Below are positions 61,856 to 64,000 of a stretch of DNA of 64,000 bases, in pieces. This stretch comes from Curtobacterium sp. MCJR17_055 (lineage in GTDB: Bacteria > Actinomycetota > Actinomycetes > Actinomycetales > Microbacteriaceae). The notes beneath the pieces were generated by a model, which ran no database searches, was not told the origin of the DNA, and saw only the letters and a list, made by a program, of their open reading frames with translations. The position numbers were made by a program, and so were the translations under genes. The stretch lies in the NCBI RefSeq assembly GCF_003224335.1, contig NZ_QKLF01000007.1, positions 1 through 64,000 of the forward strand, read 5' to 3'. The first letter of the stretch is position 1. Every line of letters begins with the position of its first letter.

Positions 61856-63553
61856 ATGAACGGACCGCTGATCGTGCAGAGTGACCGCACCGTGCTGCTC
61901 GAGGTCGCGCACCCCGACGCCGAGGACGCCCGCCACGCGCTCGCGGTGTTCGCCGAGCTCGAGCGGGCACCCGAGCACGTGCACACGTACCGCATCACGC
62001 GGCTCGGCCTCTGGAACGCCCGGGCGGCCGGACACGACGCCGCGTCCATGGTCGACACCCTCGAACGGTTCGCCAAGTTCCCGGTGCCGCAGAGCGTCAC
62101 GGTCGACATCGAGGACACCGTCTCCCGGTACGGCCGTCTGGTGATCCGGCGCGAGGAGCGCGAGGACGCCCCCGTCATCGCGAACTCCCCGACCGAGGAG
62201 CTCGAGCAGCAGCCCGCTCTCGTGCTGACCGCGTCGGACCCCGCGCTCCTGGCCGAGGTCACCCGGTCCAAGCGCATCCAGCCGCTCCTCGGTGAGCGCC
62301 GCTCGGACACGGCCGTCGAGCTGCAGGCCTGGGCCCGCGGGCAGGTCAAGCAGGAGCTCGTGAAGATCGGGTGGCCCGCCGAGGACCTCGCCGGTTACAC
62401 GCCCGGTCAGCCGCACGACATCGACCTCGACACCTCGGACTGGGACCTCCGGCCGTACCAGCACGACGCCGTGGACAGCTTCTTCCAGCAGGGGTCCGGC
62501 GTCGTCGTGCTGCCCTGTGGTGCCGGCAAGACGCTGGTCGGTGCCGGAGCGATGGCGACCGTGAAGGCGACGACACTCATCCTCGTCACGAACACCGTCT
62601 CCGCCCGGCAGTGGCGGACCGAGCTGCTCAAGCGGACGACCCTCACCGAGGACGAGATCGGAGAGTACTCCGGCAGCGTCAAGGAGATCCGGCCGGTCAC
62701 GATCGCGACCTACCAGATCCTCACCGCCCGACGGAAGGGCGCGTACACGCACCTGTCGCTGCTCGACGCCCTCGACTGGGGGCTCGTGGTCTACGACGAG
62801 GTGCACCTGCTCCCCGCCCCGGTGTTCAAGCTGACCGCAGACCTCCAGGCACGTCGTCGCCTCGGGCTCACCGCGACGCTCGTGCGCGAGGACGGCCGCG
62901 AAGGGGACGTGTTCTCCCTGATCGGGCCGAAGCGCTACGACGCACCGTGGAAGGAGATCGAGGCCCAGGGCTACATCTCCCCCGCCGAGTGCTACGAGGT
63001 CCGGATCGACCTCGCACACGAAGACCGGCTGGAGTACGCGGCGTCGAGCGACGACGAGCGGTACCGGCTCGCGGCGACCTCACCGGCCAAGACCCCGGTC
63101 GTGCGGGACCTCATCGAGAAGCACCACGGTGAGCAGATCCTGGTGATCGGCCAGTACATCGACCAGCTCGACGAGCTCGCGGCCTCCCTGGACGCCGCCG
63201 AGATCACGGGCGCGACGCCGGTCGAGGAACGGGAGCGGTTGTACCAGGCGTTCCGCGAGGGCTCGATCGACGTGCTCGTGGTGTCCAAGGTCGCGAACTT
63301 CTCGGTCGACCTGCCGGACGCGACCGTGGCGATCCAGGTGTCGGGCTCGTTCGGGTCCCGCCAAGAAGAAGCACAGCGGCTCGGCCGCCTCCTCCGCCCG
63401 AACAAGGACGGCGTCCCGGCGTCGTTCTACACGCTCGTCACGCGGGACACGGTCGACCAGGACTTCGCGCAGAACCGGCAGCGGTTCCTCGCGGAGCAGG
63501 GGTACTCGTACACGATCCTCGACGCGGACCAGATCGCCCCGGCCGTGGCCTAG
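61856..63553 (+). CDS. XPB-type DNA repair helicase
   Basis: A 565-residue SF2 helicase. It has a damage-recognition-like N-domain (about 60-160), Walker A LPCGAGKTLVG (about 222-232), the DEVH box VYDEVHLLPAP, motif III GLTATLVREDGREGD that includes the RED triad used by XPB to open DNA, and motif VI QEEAQRLGRLLRPNKDG. The C-terminus is normal. The ATG at 61856 has TAGGCT (61842-61847) 8 nt upstream. With the preceding gene it forms the bacterial XPB pair, likely in DNA repair; a nuclease partner (Bax1) is not nearby. Confidence 0.95.
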   Translation: MNGPLIVQSDRTVLLEVAHPDAEDARHALAVFAELERAPEHVHTYRITRLGLWNARAAGHDAASMVDTLERFAKFPVPQSVTVDIEDTVSRYGRLVIRREEREDAPVIANSPTEELEQQPALVLTASDPALLAEVTRSKRIQPLLGERRSDTAVELQAWARGQVKQELVKIGWPAEDLAGYTPGQPHDIDLDTSDWDLRPYQHDAVDSFFQQGSGVVVLPCGAGKTLVGAGAMATVKATTLILVTNTVSARQWRTELLKRTTLTEDEIGEYSGSVKEIRPVTIATYQILTARRKGAYTHLSLLDALDWGLVVYDEVHLLPAPVFKLTADLQARRRLGLTATLVREDGREGDVFSLIGPKRYDAPWKEIEAQGYISPAECYEVRIDLAHEDRLEYAASSDDERYRLAATSPAKTPVVRDLIEKHHGEQILVIGQYIDQLDELAASLDAAEITGATPVEERERLYQAFREGSIDVLVVSKVANFSVDLPDATVAIQVSGSFGSRQEEAQRLGRLLRPNKDGVPASFYTLVTRDTVDQDFAQNRQRFLAEQGYSYTILDADQIAPAVA

Positions 63554-63633
63554 CACCCGGACTCCAGACCATCTCTGGCCAACACACGAACTGCTCCCAG
63601 GAAGCAACCAGGGAACAGTCAGAGGATGGTCGC

Positions 63634-64000
63634 ATGACCGACGGACCCAAGATCCTCATCGTCGACGACGAGCCGAACATCCGCGATCTCCTCACGACCT
63701 CGCTGCGCTTCGCCGGATTCGCGGTGCGTGCGGTCGGGAACGGCGCACAGGCGATCTCCGCCGTGCTCGAGGAGGAGCCGGACCTCATCATCCTCGACGT
63801 CATGCTCCCCGACATGAACGGATTCGGCGTGACCAAGCGCCTCCGCTCGTCGGGCTACACCTCGCCGATCCTCTTCCTCACGGCGAAGGACGACACCGAG
63901 GACAAGATCACTGGTCTCACGGTCGGAGGTGACGACTACGTCACCAAGCCGTTCTCGCTCGACGAGATCGTCGCCCGCATCAAGGCGATCCTCCGTCGCA
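63634..64000 (+). CDS. OmpR/PhoB-type response regulator (5' part, cut by window end)
   Basis: The first 122 codons of a response regulator. The receiver domain is complete: ILIVDDEPNIRDLL (acidic pocket), the phospho-acceptor Asp in IILDVMLPDMNGF, the Thr in LFLTAKD and the Lys in YVTKPFSLDEI. The output domain is outside the window. The spacing AILRR after the receiver fits the PhoB/OmpR branch. The ATG is at 63634 with AGAGGA upstream. GGGAACAG and CTGCTCCC form an imperfect inverted repeat between 63591 and 63618, a possible operator. Confidence 0.93.
   Translation, partial: MTDGPKILIVDDEPNIRDLLTTSLRFAGFAVRAVGNGAQAISAVLEEEPDLIILDVMLPDMNGFGVTKRLRSSGYTSPILFLTAKDDTEDKITGLTVGGDDYVTKPFSLDEIVARIKAILRR

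Overview
The window is high-GC chromosomal DNA of an actinobacterium. Three things point to Microbacteriaceae, most likely Curtobacterium or a close relative: the gene orders pheST-argCJBDFGH, infC-rpmI-rplT, galU-rimJ-sepX-like and XPB with its helicase-associated partner; the many GTG starts; and a core genome without phage or IS genes. The genus is inferred from gene content and not from a search.

Layout. 1-450: promoter and leader of an rRNA operon that reads leftwards out of the window. 451-17224 (minus strand): tyrS, a 3-methyladenine glycosylase gene, the arginine pathway argC-J-B-D-F-G-H downstream of pheS-pheT, a SpoU-type rRNA methyltransferase gene, and infC-rpmI-rplT. 17238-26801: a DUF1844 gene, maltokinase, a family 2 glycoside hydrolase with a LacI-type operator, an alpha/beta hydrolase, a PIG-V-like membrane mannosyltransferase, a CPBP protease, a Tat/lipoprotein amidase-domain protein, a VOC protein and a secreted GH25-like protein. 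27047-32392: tRNA-Ala(CGC), then a block that matches the mycobacterial Rv0991c-Rv0996 region (sepX-like, rimJ, galU, formyltetrahydrofolate cyclo-ligase, zinc-ribbon/Ser-rich chaperone-like protein) plus mscL and a CDP-alcohol phosphatidyltransferase. 32499-36577: a very large helicase/nuclease-like protein with degenerate ATPase motifs, coupled to a small disordered protein. 36758-43667: CitE-like lyase, aldo/keto reductase, lipoprotein, quinone oxidoreductase, and a polar amino-acid ABC transporter. 43754-47381: a three-gene operon of an AdoHcy-hydrolase-like protein, a nucleoside-deaminase-like amidohydrolase and a DUF985 cupin. 47476-51703: PrsW protease, glutaredoxin-like protein, GlsB-like protein, nadE and an EamA transporter. 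51696-52697: tRNA-Arg(CCT) followed by a 930-bp tandem array of its own 3' half. 52783-64000: HNH endonuclease, NlpC/P60 hydrolase, DtxR-type regulator, serC, DUF3027 and cold-shock genes, the XPB helicase pair, and the start of a response regulator cut by the window edge.

How it works together. The pheST-arg block makes arginine from glutamate by the cyclic ArgJ route. The infC operon supplies IF3, L35 and L20 and probably uses an AUC start codon. Many genes carry a -10 hexamer 6-8 nt before the start codon, which fits leaderless transcription. Convergent genes are separated by long perfect hairpins that share the core GGGAGGCCCG.

The most unusual features are the tRNA-Arg 3'-half array, the degenerate helicase-nuclease, and the AdoHcy-hydrolase/deaminase operon.
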